Source: Verrucomicrobiota bacterium (lineage in GTDB: Bacteria; Verrucomicrobiota; Kiritimatiellia; CAIQIC01; JAGNIJ01). Taken from it: a DNA stretch of 64,000 nt. The notes below the pieces were generated by a model, which saw nothing but the letters and a program-made list of their open reading frames with translations, had not been told where the DNA came from and did no database searches. Within the stretch, counting starts at the first letter, position 1; each line of letters starts with the position of its first letter. This document shows positions 1 to 8,292 of this stretch, piece by piece. The position numbers and the translations under genes were made by a program. The DNA is taken from assembly GCA_022710725.1 (NCBI GenBank), contig JAKLGK010000005.1, forward strand, positions 220,347-284,346, read 5' to 3'.

Positions 1-195
1 CATGATCCCTTCCACCAGGCCGGCCTGCCGGCCGTGGACCTGATCGACTTCCACTTCGGCAGCGGCCCGGGCCGCAACGATTACTGGCACACGATGGAAG
101 ACCGCATGGACAAGATCGCGCCGGAGAGCCTCGATCTGGTGGGCCGCGTGGCGCTGCGGTTGCTGGCCCGCATGGCGGATCGCGTCGAACCGTGA
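1..195 (+). CDS. M28-family peptidase / glutaminyl cyclase-like, C-terminal fragment
   Basis: The frame is open from the window edge and stops at 193-195, so the 5' end lies outside. The visible 64 residues read H-D-P-F-H-Q-A-G-L-P-A-V-D-L-I-D, then N-D-Y-W-H-T-M-E-D-R-M-D and a final helix. This is the usual end of zinc aminopeptidases of family M28 and of bacterial glutaminyl cyclase-like proteins, where the YWHT histidine is a metal ligand. The codons are GC-rich in third position like the neighbouring genes. It converges on the MauE/DoxX gene with a four-base gap. Peptidase and cyclase cannot be told apart from this fragment. Confidence 0.75.
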   Translation, partial: HDPFHQAGLPAVDLIDFHFGSGPGRNDYWHTMEDRMDKIAPESLDLVGRVALRLLARMADRVEP

Positions 196-199
196 CGCC

Positions 200-625
200 C
201 TACCGTGCCTGGCCCGGGCGCCGATCCCGGGCGATCAGGGCCGCCAGGATCAGAAGGAAGTTCCGGCCGAGGTTCCACCAGCCCATGTGCCGCGCCCCGG
301 GCTTGACGGTGAAACAGCCGCACGCGATGTCGATTCCGCGGTACAAGTTGAACGCGATGGCCGCGGTGAAGACGAGCAGGAGCCCCCCGAGCACGACCAG
401 CGCGGCGTCCCGCCAGCTCGGGACCGCGACGAGGGCGAGGGCGCTCAACAGTTCCAGCCAGGGCAGAAACAGCGCCGCCAGGTTGACGAGCGAATGCGGC
501 AGCATCTGGTAGCGGAAAACCGCGACGGCAAAATCGTGCGGAGTCAGGATCTTCGGCACGGCCGCGGCGAGGAACACCGCGGCGAGCGCCCAGCGCGCTG
601 CCGGCCTCATCCATGCGCGGTTCAC
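200..625 (-). CDS. MauE/DoxX-family integral membrane protein
   Basis: A protein of 141 residues with four predicted membrane helices (roughly residues 12-28, 40-65, 70-95 and 115-135), the layout of the MauE/DoxX family. The loop motif C-G-C-F around residue 100 supplies a cysteine pair that could be redox-active. I chose the GTG at 625-623 because it overlaps the stop of the rhodanese gene as GTGA, the same arrangement used by the gene before it. An ATG at 661 would add 12 unremarkable residues. It is the last gene of the SGNH-DUF1573-rhodanese operon. MauE relatives often accompany thiol-disulfide proteins, so a role in periplasmic sulfur or redox chemistry is a fair inference but is not shown. 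Confidence 0.7.
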   Translation of the reverse strand: MNRAWMRPAARWALAAVFLAAAVPKILTPHDFAVAVFRYQMLPHSLVNLAALFLPWLELLSALALVAVPSWRDAALVVLGGLLLVFTAAIAFNLYRGIDIACGCFTVKPGARHMGWWNLGRNFLLILAALIARDRRPGQAR

Positions 626-1128
626 GGCCGGCCCTCCACGGGCAGTCCGGCCCGAGTCCATTCCTCGTAGCCGCCCGAGTACAGCACGATGTTCGTGGTG
701 CCCTGCTGCCGCAGGAACTCGGTCAGCAGGAAGGATTCGTCGCAGACCAGGCCTGAACAGTACGTCAGGATCGGCTGCCCGCCGAGAAGCAGGACCGCGA
801 CGTTCTGGAACTCGTTCTGGACCGCGTCGTAGGGCAGCGAGACCGCGCCCGGCAGGTGGCCGGCCTTGAAATCCATCGCGGGCCGCGCGTCGAAGATCAG
901 GTGCGACCGGTTTTCGACGATCTCGCGGGTCGTGGCGGTGTCCGCCAGCCGGAAGCCGGCCGCCAGGGCGCGCGCCTCGATATAGCGCGACCAGTCCTCC
1001 ACCCAGGCGATTTTCCGCGGATGCGCGAGGTTGGCCAGGCCGCCGGCCACGGCCGCCATCAGCAGGAGCCCCGCGACGCGAAGCGCCGTGGCGGAGTTCG
1101 GCCGCAGGCTGGAGCCCTCCTCGTTCAC
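622..1128 (-). CDS. membrane-anchored rhodanese-like domain protein
   Basis: 168 residues. An N-terminal hydrophobic helix (about residues 14-32) suggests a membrane anchor or uncleaved signal, placing the rhodanese domain (about residues 60-165) outside the cytoplasm. The domain has the usual F-D-A-R-P...F-x-x-G-H-L-P-G-A motif and an active-site loop beginning Y-C-S-G-L-V-C, with the first cysteine as the candidate persulfide carrier and a second cysteine four residues on. The start is a GTG whose bases overlap the TGA of the DUF1573 gene (GTGA), and its own stop overlaps the MauE GTG in the same way. Sulfurtransferase activity is a family inference; the acceptor is unknown. Confidence 0.8.
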   Translation of the reverse strand: MNEEGSSLRPNSATALRVAGLLLMAAVAGGLANLAHPRKIAWVEDWSRYIEARALAAGFRLADTATTREIVENRSHLIFDARPAMDFKAGHLPGAVSLPYDAVQNEFQNVAVLLLGGQPILTYCSGLVCDESFLLTEFLRQQGTTNIVLYSGGYEEWTRAGLPVEGRP

Positions 1129-2123
1129 GGAGAGGGGGTCGTGATGCGGATGGGGATGGTGGCCATCGGCATCTCTTCGACGCTGGTGCGGATGCGGATC
1201 TCCGCGCCGTTCAGTTCCGGCTTGGAGCTTAAATTGTCCAGTTGCACCCGGTATCCGCTGCCGCCCATGGGGAAGACGGTCGCCGTGATCCCGCCGGCGG
1301 GCACTTCGACCCCGAGGAGCGAGAACGGGACATTGTCGGGCGAGTGCAACACGATGTGCCGTGTCAGGGGTTGGGCGTCGGTCGAGCCGATGACGATCTC
1401 CGTCGGCGCCACGGTCAGCCCGCCGCCCACGACTCCGGTGACCGTGACGACCAGGTTGGAATACGCGCCCGGGTGGTCGGTGGCGACCGTGATCCGGCCC
1501 AGGAAATGGCCGACGGGGAGCGGCGGCTGGGTCCGGACGACCAACCGGTACCGGTGGCCCTCCTCGACCGTCTCCGCGGTTGCGCCGATGACGGCGTTGT
1601 CCGACGCGATGCCCGTGACGCGCAGGGGCGTGCTGGGGGCGGTGACGATTTCCACCGTGGCGGTGGCGCTGCCTTCCGCCCGTAGGCGCCCGAGGAACAG
1701 GTTGGGGGGATTGACCTGGACCTCGGCGATGGCCGCGCCCGTCATGGTGAGCGTGTAGGTCGGCTGGGTGGGGTCGTTGGACTCCACGCGGATCTGCTTG
1801 TACTGTGCGCCGGAGCGGCCGCGCAGGTCCAGCTTGACGGCCAGCGTGGCCTCGGCGCCGGGCTCGAGGGAACTCGTGGAAAGCTGGGCGACCGTGCAGC
1901 CGCACGTCGGCCGGACGTTTCCGATCAGCAGCGTGGCGTGGCCCTCGTTCTTCAGTGTGAACACGTGTTCGATGGTCTGGGTGTTGACCTGGTCGCCGAA
2001 GCTCCAACTGGACTCGGCGCAGGCGATCCGCGGCGCGTAATTGGTGGCGGGCGGCTCCTGGGCGAGGGCCCGGGAGGCGAGCAGGAGAGCGGCGGCGACG
2101 AGGGACAGGCGGGCGATGCTCAT
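1125..2123 (-). CDS. DUF1573 domain secreted protein
   Basis: 332 residues with a clear signal peptide (hydrophobic core at 7-19, likely cleavage after A-L-A). The DUF1573 module follows (about residues 28-125): W-S-F-G-D-Q-V-N-T, then F-x-L-K-N-E-G and the signature R-P-T-C-G-C-T. Two further beta-sandwich (ASH/HYDIN-like) repeats fill the rest. DUF1573 proteins are abundant secreted proteins in Bacteroidota and PVC bacteria, with no firm function. The ATG at 2123 overlaps the stop of the SGNH hydrolase gene as ATGA, which fixes the start; reading further upstream gives Arg-rich, non-signal sequence. The C-G-C motif here and C-G-C-F in the MauE neighbour suggest a shared thiol theme. Confidence 0.85.
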   Translation of the reverse strand: MSIARLSLVAAALLLASRALAQEPPATNYAPRIACAESSWSFGDQVNTQTIEHVFTLKNEGHATLLIGNVRPTCGCTVAQLSTSSLEPGAEATLAVKLDLRGRSGAQYKQIRVESNDPTQPTYTLTMTGAAIAEVQVNPPNLFLGRLRAEGSATATVEIVTAPSTPLRVTGIASDNAVIGATAETVEEGHRYRLVVRTQPPLPVGHFLGRITVATDHPGAYSNLVVTVTGVVGGGLTVAPTEIVIGSTDAQPLTRHIVLHSPDNVPFSLLGVEVPAGGITATVFPMGGSGYRVQLDNLSSKPELNGAEIRIRTSVEEMPMATIPIRITTPSP

Positions 2124-2797
2124 GGCGAAACCCCTTCCGTTGAAAGCGCGCGGACCGTTTCGTACACGGTCCGGGCGATGGCGGCCGCGCCCGAGGCGTT
2201 GGGATGCACGCCGTCGGGGAACCATTCCGGCCGGCCGCTCAACGCCGCGTGCACGTCCGCCACCCGCCAGCGTTCCGCATCGGCCACCCGCCGGATCGCC
2301 GGCAGGATCTCGCGGCGGAGCACGGTCTGCGCGTACGAACTCATCACCCCGTAGCAGGGCGGCGGCAGGTTCAGGACCATGGCCGGCCGGGTGTCCAGGT
2401 CCGCCAACTGCCGGGCCAGCGCCCGCAGGTCGGCCTCGTACTGTTCCCGCTCGCCGCGGTTCCGCATGTGCGAATCGTTGGTTCCGAGCATGAGGACGAC
2501 GACCCGGGGGGCGAAACGCTTCGCGGCATCAAACTCGGGGAGGATCCAGTAGGGCAGGGAGCCGTTGCGCAGGGCCGTCGCGCCGTTGACGCCGAAATTG
2601 CGCACCTCGTAGCCCTCGCCCAGCAGGCTCTGCAGGATGGCGGGATAGCTTTCGCGGGCGGGATCGGCGAGCCCGGCCCCGTAGGTGATGCTGTCGCCCA
2701 CGCAGGCCACGCGGATCCGCTCGGACGGGGCGCCGGCCGCCGATACGGCCGCCAGAAGAAAGCATCCCATCATGATTGCGGACAGCCAGGAATCCAT
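2120..2797 (-). CDS. secreted SGNH/GDSL hydrolase
   Basis: 225 residues. The signal peptide spans residues 1-23. All four SGNH blocks are present: G-D-S-I-T near residue 37 (nucleophile Ser), G-V-N-G-A (Gly), M-L-G-T-N-D-S (Asn) and D-G-V-H-P near residue 200 (Asp and His of the triad). The family covers esterases, acetyl-xylan esterases and lysophospholipases; the closest style is the sialate/carbohydrate O-acetyl esterase-like SGNH group, so deacetylation of a glycan is a reasonable guess. It is the first gene of the four-gene operon, with its own promoter at 2828-2855, and ends in an ATGA overlap with DUF1573. Starts further upstream would lose the signal peptide. Confidence 0.88.
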   Translation of the reverse strand: MDSWLSAIMMGCFLLAAVSAAGAPSERIRVACVGDSITYGAGLADPARESYPAILQSLLGEGYEVRNFGVNGATALRNGSLPYWILPEFDAAKRFAPRVVVLMLGTNDSHMRNRGEREQYEADLRALARQLADLDTRPAMVLNLPPPCYGVMSSYAQTVLRREILPAIRRVADAERWRVADVHAALSGRPEWFPDGVHPNASGAAAIARTVYETVRALSTEGVSP

Positions 2798-2827
2798 GGT
2801 TCCGACTCCGATTGCGGCGATGCGGAA

Positions 2828-2855
2828 AATATACCGGCCTTTCCCGGCGGAACAA
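2828..2855 (-). promoter_or_regulatory. sigma70-type promoter for the SGNH-DUF1573-rhodanese-MauE operon
   Basis: On the minus strand a -35 box TTGTTC (2855-2850) and a -10 box TATATT (2833-2828) are separated by 16 bases, about 30 bases before the ATG at 2797. It is back to back with the kinase promoter. Sequence match only. Confidence 0.45.
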
Positions 2856-2884
2856 GCGCATTTCGGGAGGCGAACAATGCCCGC

Positions 2885-2913
2885 TTGCGCCCGGGCGCGC
2901 CGCCCGGTATAAC
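2885..2913 (+). promoter_or_regulatory. sigma70-type promoter for the Ser/Thr kinase gene
   Basis: A -35 box TTGCGC (2885-2890), 17 bases, and a -10 box TATAAC (2908-2913) place a start near 2920, 28 bases before the kinase ATG. The -10 is strong and the -35 partial. Confidence 0.45.
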
Positions 2914-2947
2914 GTGTCCTTGCCCCGGGTTTACCCGGCGGGACGCC

Positions 2948-4507
2948 ATGCTCAAAGAAAGCATCCAGGTACCCGGCTACGAAATCATCTCGGTGGTGGG
3001 AGAAGGCCGCTCCTCCGTCGTGTGGGCCGCGCGGACCGGGCCGGATGCGCCGCCGGTGGCGCTGAAGTGGCTGCGCACGGACGAGGTGCCCGACGAGAGC
3101 TTCCGGCGCCGCGCGATGGAGGAGGCGCGCGCCTCCAGCCGGCTGCATCACCCCGGCATCGTGGACCTCAAGGACGTCGGCGAGATCGACGGCGGGCTCT
3201 ACTACGTCATGGAATTCGTCGACGGCTGCACGCTGGCCGAACTGCTGGCCCGCAAGGGCCGGCTGCAGCCCAAGCACGCCATGCAGATCGCCGAGGGCAT
3301 CGCCCTCGCCCTGACCTATGCCTGGGACCGCGAGCGCCTGATCCACCACGACCTCTGCCCCGGCAACATCATGCTCGAGCGGGACGGCACCGTCCGCGTC
3401 GCGGACATGGGCATCCTGCCGCCCGGCGGCGTAGCCTACCGGGCGCGGCTCTCCTACGCCGCCCCCGAGCAGGCGGACGGCTCCGCCAGCGTGGATTACC
3501 GCGCCAACATTTATTCCGCCGGCGCCTTGTTGTACGAGATGATGACCGGCCGCAAGCCGTTCCGCGAGCTCACGGGCGTGGAGGCCCTCGACCGGCAGGT
3601 GCCGGAGCAACTGCCCGATCCGCAGGAGCTCAACCGGGAAGTCACGTCGGGCGTGGGTTGGCTGGTCGAGAAATCCATGATCCGCGACCCGGCCAACCGG
3701 TACCGGACCTGGGCCGAGTGGCTGGCGGACCTGCAGGAAGTCGCCAAGGGCGGCTGGCCGTTGAGCGAACTGCCGGTCTCGGGCCAGAGCCTGGTCCTGC
3801 GCAGCGCGCTTCGGTTCCCGCCGCCGGTCAACATCGTCGAGCCGGCCCCGACGGCGAAGAAGTTCCTGCGGAGCCGCAAGCAGGCGCCGGCCGGCAAACG
3901 CGTCCTCGTGCCGAAGGCCCCCTCCGCGACGGTCAGCGCGCCGGCCCGCTCCCGCGCGGCCTCGGAACTGGCCCGCTCCCTGTCCGCTTTCCTGGTGTTG
4001 GGCGCGATCACGGCCGTGGCCTACGCCGGGTTCTGGCTCCACGGCCGCTGGAAGGCCGGCGCCTTCGAGCAGGAAACGCCGCCCGCGGAACCGGCCGTCC
4101 TTCCGCAGCCCGACATCCCCGAGGACAGCCGCAAGATGTCGTTCGACGGGACCGTCCGGCCCCCGGAACCCGCGCCCACGCCTGCCGTCGAGCCCAAGCC
4201 GGCCGGCGCGGAGGAAGTGATCACCTGGGACCATCCCATCTTTGTGCGCGGCGCGCGCAGCTTCAACGAGGCCGTCGCCCTGTACCAGAAGTATATCCAG
4301 GACCGCAAGGACCCGGCCCTCCTGAAGGAGATCGAGAAGAAATGCCGCGAGGCGATCCGCGATTTTGAATCCTGCCGTAACGAGGCCCCGCCGGAGGTCG
4401 GGATGGCGGAGATCCTGACGCAGGCCTACCGCCTGCTCTCCGACTGCCGTCAGATGATGCTGGTCCCCGACGTCTCGTCGGACGGCGAGGCCACGCCGCC
4501 GCGTTGA
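2948..4507 (+). CDS. membrane-anchored Ser/Thr protein kinase
   Basis: 519 residues. The kinase domain covers about residues 10-270: glycine loop G-E-G-R-S-S-V-V (18-25), VALK lysine K40, catalytic loop H-H-D-L-C-P-G-N with D135 and N140, a D-M-G in place of D-F-G (D153-G155), and A-P-E-Q. H-H-D replaces the common H-R-D arginine, so activation-loop control may differ from RD kinases. A basic linker follows, then one membrane helix (about 345-363) and a C-terminal region of 155 residues rich in Pro, with a helical end, predicted outside the cytoplasm. There are no PASTA repeats, so the ligand of the outer part is unknown. It runs divergently from the SGNH operon, and its 3' end overlaps the convergent pcnB gene by 58 bases. 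Confidence 0.88.
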   Translation: MLKESIQVPGYEIISVVGEGRSSVVWAARTGPDAPPVALKWLRTDEVPDESFRRRAMEEARASSRLHHPGIVDLKDVGEIDGGLYYVMEFVDGCTLAELLARKGRLQPKHAMQIAEGIALALTYAWDRERLIHHDLCPGNIMLERDGTVRVADMGILPPGGVAYRARLSYAAPEQADGSASVDYRANIYSAGALLYEMMTGRKPFRELTGVEALDRQVPEQLPDPQELNREVTSGVGWLVEKSMIRDPANRYRTWAEWLADLQEVAKGGWPLSELPVSGQSLVLRSALRFPPPVNIVEPAPTAKKFLRSRKQAPAGKRVLVPKAPSATVSAPARSRAASELARSLSAFLVLGAITAVAYAGFWLHGRWKAGAFEQETPPAEPAVLPQPDIPEDSRKMSFDGTVRPPEPAPTPAVEPKPAGAEEVITWDHPIFVRGARSFNEAVALYQKYIQDRKDPALLKEIEKKCREAIRDFESCRNEAPPEVGMAEILTQAYRLLSDCRQMMLVPDVSSDGEATPPR

Positions 4508-5745
4508 GGCGCCTCCGGGGCGGGCGCCGGCGGTTCCGGCGCGGGATCCCGCAGGCCGCCGAGGAAGTCGCTCCACCACTTCACCAGTTCCTCGTTCTCC
4601 CCGCGTGCCCGCGCGGAGAACTTGAAGAAGACGAACGCGTCCTTGAACACGTGCCGCGCGGCGAACCGGCGCGGCCCCTTGCCCTGCGTCCGGGGAAAGA
4701 CCGCCTGCGCCGCGAGGATATCGGCCGTTCCCCGCGCGACGTTCCGCGGGATCTGCACGCGGTGGGACGGGTTCAGCAGTTGGTCGTGCGCCGTGCGGGC
4801 CCGCGCCGCGGTGCGGGACAGGTTGGCCAGCCCGGGATCGGCGGAGCGGGCCTCGAAGTAGGGGCCGAACAGGAGCGCCCAGAGCAGGGATTCCCCGGGC
4901 CGCAGGCCCGCGGCCTTCCACTTGTCCACCTGCCGGAGCGCCCGCCGCATCCAGTCGCGGCCCGCCTCGCCGCCGGCCCCGTCCAGCCACGCCGCCACTT
5001 CCGGGAACAGGACGGCAAAAAGGTCCGTGTCGAACAGGCCCTGCAGCACGGCCTCCGCGCGGCCGCAGAAGAAGATCTTGAGCATCTCCTCGTGCAGCCG
5101 CTCCCGGGAGGCCTGGGCCAGGTGCTCCTTCATGTCGAGGATGGCCTGCCGCGCGGTTTCCTCGATCGTGAAATCCAGCGACGCGGCAAAGCGGACGGCG
5201 CGCAGCATCCGCACGGGGTCCTCCTGGAAACGCACCCGCGGGTCGCCGATCACCCGCAGCAGCCGGGCGTCGAGATCCTTCAGGCCGCCGACGTAGTCCA
5301 CGAGCGAGTAATCCGCGATGTCGTAGAACAGGGCGTTCACCGTGAAGTCGCGCCGCAGGGCGTCCTCGGGGGGCGTGCCGAACACGTTGTCCCGCACGAT
5401 CATCCCCTCCTTCGTCGTCACCCGCTGCGCGCTATCCGCCGGCACGTGCGCCCGGAAGGTGGAGACCTCGATGATGATGTCCGGGAAGAAGACGTGGGCC
5501 AGCCGGAAGCGCCGGCCGATGAGCCGGCAGTTGCGGAACAGGCGCTTGACCTGGTTCGGGTGGGCGCTGGTCGCGATGTCGAAGTCCTTGGGCGTGCGGC
5601 CCAGCAGGAGGTCGCGCACGCCGCCGCCGGCCAGGTAGGCCGTGAAGCCCGCCTCGTGCAGGCGGTAGAGCACCCGGAGCGCCTCCGGCGCGATGTTCTT
5701 CCGGCTGACCGTGTGCTGCGAACGATCTATGATAAGCGGCTGCAT
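4450..5745 (-). CDS. pcnB: poly(A) polymerase / CCA tRNA nucleotidyltransferase (class II)
   Basis: 431 residues. The nucleotidyltransferase head (about 20-200) has the class II signature G-G-G-V-R-D-L-L-L-G-R-T-P and D-F-D-I-A-T, whose aspartates bind the two metals. It is followed by R-R-F-R-L-A-H-V and R-R-D-F-T-V-N-A-L-F, the pattern typical of bacterial PcnB. The RNA-binding arm follows to the C terminus. The product would add A tails to RNA or CCA to tRNA; motif style favours PcnB, but these enzymes swap activities readily. The ATG at 5745 is chosen because GGGGAC lies just upstream and residues 1-20 match the family start. The last 19 codons run antiparallel over the kinase gene end. 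Confidence 0.85.
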   Translation of the reverse strand: MQPLIIDRSQHTVSRKNIAPEALRVLYRLHEAGFTAYLAGGGVRDLLLGRTPKDFDIATSAHPNQVKRLFRNCRLIGRRFRLAHVFFPDIIIEVSTFRAHVPADSAQRVTTKEGMIVRDNVFGTPPEDALRRDFTVNALFYDIADYSLVDYVGGLKDLDARLLRVIGDPRVRFQEDPVRMLRAVRFAASLDFTIEETARQAILDMKEHLAQASRERLHEEMLKIFFCGRAEAVLQGLFDTDLFAVLFPEVAAWLDGAGGEAGRDWMRRALRQVDKWKAAGLRPGESLLWALLFGPYFEARSADPGLANLSRTAARARTAHDQLLNPSHRVQIPRNVARGTADILAAQAVFPRTQGKGPRRFAARHVFKDAFVFFKFSARARGENEELVKWWSDFLGGLRDPAPEPPAPAPEAPQRGGVASPSDETSGTSII

Positions 5746-5780
5746 GTCCCCATTTTTTGTCAGGCTCCCGGAGAACCGGC

Positions 5781-5808
5781 TTGCCCGCGGCCTCCATCTC
5801 CCTACACT
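5781..5808 (+). promoter_or_regulatory. sigma70-type promoter for cvpA-dnaG
   Basis: TTGCCC (5781-5786), 16 bases, TACACT (5803-5808), then a leader of about 43 bases to the cvpA ATG at 5858. It lies between the divergent pcnB and cvpA genes. Confidence 0.4.
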
Positions 5809-5857
5809 GGTCCCGGATACGGGTCGCGCCCGGAGGCCGAAGCGCGGGAGATTCATA

Positions 5858-6463
5858 ATGGAAAACCTGCCACAATTCAACCTGGTGGATATTCTGGTGA
5901 TGATTTACATCGTCCTGGGCGTCGTGCGCGGCTTCCTGAACGGCCTCTCCGGCGAGCTGGCCCGGCTGTTGAGCGTGGTCGTCGCCGTCGCGGCGGGCAT
6001 CCACTTCTACGAGCCGATGGGCGGCTACCTGCTCGAGCACACCCGCCTGGGGGAGTGGGACCCGAAGACGGCCTACATGGTGTCCTTCGGCGTGCTGCTG
6101 CTCGGCGGCTGGCTGGCCATGCGGCTGCTGCGCGTCGTGCTGCGGCACCTCATGGAGTTCACGTTCCGCGGCCGCATCGAGAAGGTCGGCGGGGCGCTGG
6201 CCGGGTTCCTGCGCTACTCCGTGGAGGCCGGCGCGATCATCCTCCTGCTCGGCCTCGTCCCCCACGAGGCCATGCGCCGGCACTTCGTGGACGAGTCCTT
6301 CTTCGGCCGCCCGCTGGCCCAGTATGTCCTGCCCGCGTACGAGAAGCTGGCGGAGAAATATCCCGCCCTCCGGATCCCCGTCCGGCAGGAGGCCGGGGAC
6401 GTGGAGAAGGAACCGGCGGACGCGGAGCCGCCCGCGGAGGCCGCGCCGGAGGAGGGCGAGTAG
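5858..6463 (+). CDS. CvpA-family membrane protein
   Basis: 201 residues with four hydrophobic segments (about 9-28, 30-50, 68-92 and 115-140). It opens with N-L-V-D-I-L-V-M-I-Y-I-V-L-G-V-V-R-G-F, the usual CvpA start, and ends in an acidic Glu/Ala/Pro tail from about residue 175. CvpA is an inner-membrane protein linked to colicin V secretion and envelope stress in enteric bacteria; its molecular role is unsettled. GGGAG at 5846-5850 sits seven bases before the ATG, which fixes the start. Only seven bases separate its stop from the dnaG ATG, so the two genes are almost certainly co-transcribed. Confidence 0.82.
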   Translation: MENLPQFNLVDILVMIYIVLGVVRGFLNGLSGELARLLSVVVAVAAGIHFYEPMGGYLLEHTRLGEWDPKTAYMVSFGVLLLGGWLAMRLLRVVLRHLMEFTFRGRIEKVGGALAGFLRYSVEAGAIILLLGLVPHEAMRRHFVDESFFGRPLAQYVLPAYEKLAEKYPALRIPVRQEAGDVEKEPADAEPPAEAAPEEGE

Positions 6464-6470
6464 CCGCGCC

Positions 6471-8273
6471 ATGGGACAGATCCTTTCCAAGGCCCTGCTG
6501 GAGCAGATCCGCGCCGCGAACGACATCGTCGAGGTCGTCGGCGCCTACCTGCCCCTCAAGCGCGCGGGCTCGTCGTTCAAGGGGCTCTGCCCGTTCCACA
6601 AGGAGAAGACCCCGTCCTTCCACGCCAACCCGCAGCGGCAGTCCTTCCACTGCTTCGGGTGCGGCGCGGGCGGCGACGTGTTCCGGTTCATCATGCAGTA
6701 CGACGGCGTCGATTTCGTGTCGGCCGTCCGCCTGCTCGCGCGGCGCGCCGGGATCGCCGTCGAACTGACCGAGGACGACCGGCAGGAGGGCCCGAACAAG
6801 GACCTCCTGCTCAAGCTGCTCGAGGACGTGACGATGGTCTACCACCACGCGCTGCAGAAGCTGCCGGCCGCCGAGGCGGCGCGGGCGTATCTTCGTAAAC
6901 GCGACCTGGGCGATGCCGTCGTGCGCGACTACCTGCTCGGCTACGCCCCCGAGGGCTGGGACACGCTGGTCAAGTGGGGCCAGAAGAAGAACTACTCGCC
7001 CGCGCTGCTGGAGGCGGCGGGCTTGTTGAGCCGGTCGGACTCCGAGGAGGGCCGCGTCTACGACCGGTTCCGCCACCGCCTGATGTTCCCCGTCCGCGAC
7101 GAGATCGGGCGCATCGTCGGGTTCAGCGGCCGCGTGCTTGCCGACGACCCCAAGGCCGCCAAGTACGTCAATACGCCGGAAACCCCGGTCTTCCACAAGG
7201 GCAAGCTGCTGTACGCCCTCGACAAGGCGCGCCGCGCGATCATGGACAGCCGGACCGCCCTGCTCTGCGAGGGGCAGATCGATGTCATCCGCTGCCACCT
7301 CGGCGGATTCCAGAACGCGGTCGCCGCCCAGGGCACCGCGCTGACCGAGCAGCACGCCCAGGTCCTCAAGCGCTATGCCGATTCGGTCATCGTGGTCCTG
7401 GATGCCGACCCGGCCGGCCAGAAGGCCTCCCTGCGCTCGGCCGAACTCCTGCTCGCCGCGGGCTTGAGCGTCAGCATCGCCTCCCTGCCGCCCGACGAGG
7501 ACCCGGACTCCCTGATTCGCGCCAAGGGGCCCGCGGCCTTCCAGGCGGTGTTGGACAAGGCCCGGCCGTTGCTGGATTTCCAGGTCGCGCTGCTGCGGCA
7601 GGGCGAGGGGTTCTCCGGGGAGGCCGGCCTTATGCGGGCCGCCCGCGCCGTGCTGGAGACGATCGCCAAGGCCCCGACCGCCGTGCAGCGGGACCATCTT
7701 CTCCGCCAGGCCGCCCGGGAGCTGGGCTTGACGGAGAACGCCCTGCGGCAGGACCTGAACAAGCTGACCCGGACTTCCGGCCCCGCCCGGGTCCAGGCCG
7801 AAGGCGAGCCCGAGGCAAAAGTTCAGCATCCCCTGGAGGAAGTGACCGTGCTGGAGTTGTCCGTGCGCCATCCCGAGGTGGTGCTGCTGTTCCGCCGTTA
7901 CCTGCCCGCGGACGCGATGACCGATCCGACCTGCCGGCGCCTGTACGAGCTTGTGCTGGTTGGCGAAGAGAACCCGATGGGCGCGCTGGGCCCGGACAGC
8001 CCGGAGGCGGCGCGCCTCCTGGCCCAGGTCGAGGCCGCGCCTTCGCGGCTGGTGGGGGAAGACCTGACTGCGGAGCATCCCGCGCAGGATCTCATCCTCC
8101 GGCTGCGGCGGAAGCAGATGGAGCGGCGCCGGGTCGAACTGCGACAAAAGTTGAGTTCCGCTCCCGAGAGCGAGCGCCAGGCGCTCGATCTGGAGTGCAA
8201 GCAGCTGACGCTCGACATCAAGTCGCTGCAGCAGGGGTGGGACCGCGCCCTGCCCATTCTCGAACTGGACTGA
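6471..8273 (+). CDS. dnaG: DNA primase DnaG
   Basis: 600 residues, normal for DnaG. The CHC2 zinc-binding domain has C40, H43, C61 and C64 (C-P-F-H...H-C-F-G-C-G). The TOPRIM domain follows, with E267 in C-E-G-Q-I-D-V and the D-A-D-P-A-G acidic pair near 310-312 that binds catalytic metals. The C-terminal third is helical and should contact the replicative helicase. The enzyme makes RNA primers at the replication fork. In many bacteria dnaG sits beside rpoD; here it follows cvpA and converges on smc with a 19-base gap. The motif E-G-Q-I-D-V differs slightly from the common E-G-Y-M-D-V but keeps the catalytic residues. Confidence 0.95.
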   Translation: MGQILSKALLEQIRAANDIVEVVGAYLPLKRAGSSFKGLCPFHKEKTPSFHANPQRQSFHCFGCGAGGDVFRFIMQYDGVDFVSAVRLLARRAGIAVELTEDDRQEGPNKDLLLKLLEDVTMVYHHALQKLPAAEAARAYLRKRDLGDAVVRDYLLGYAPEGWDTLVKWGQKKNYSPALLEAAGLLSRSDSEEGRVYDRFRHRLMFPVRDEIGRIVGFSGRVLADDPKAAKYVNTPETPVFHKGKLLYALDKARRAIMDSRTALLCEGQIDVIRCHLGGFQNAVAAQGTALTEQHAQVLKRYADSVIVVLDADPAGQKASLRSAELLLAAGLSVSIASLPPDEDPDSLIRAKGPAAFQAVLDKARPLLDFQVALLRQGEGFSGEAGLMRAARAVLETIAKAPTAVQRDHLLRQAARELGLTENALRQDLNKLTRTSGPARVQAEGEPEAKVQHPLEEVTVLELSVRHPEVVLLFRRYLPADAMTDPTCRRLYELVLVGEENPMGALGPDSPEAARLLAQVEAAPSRLVGEDLTAEHPAQDLILRLRRKQMERRRVELRQKLSSAPESERQALDLECKQLTLDIKSLQQGWDRALPILELD

Positions 8274-8292
8274 TCGCCCGCCGGGGTTCTGA

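Noticed and set aside
2204-2947. An N-terminal extension of the Ser/Thr kinase reading across the SGNH gene
   Set aside because: It overlaps the SGNH hydrolase completely, is low-complexity, and the kinase start at 2948 has its own promoter and correct N terminus.
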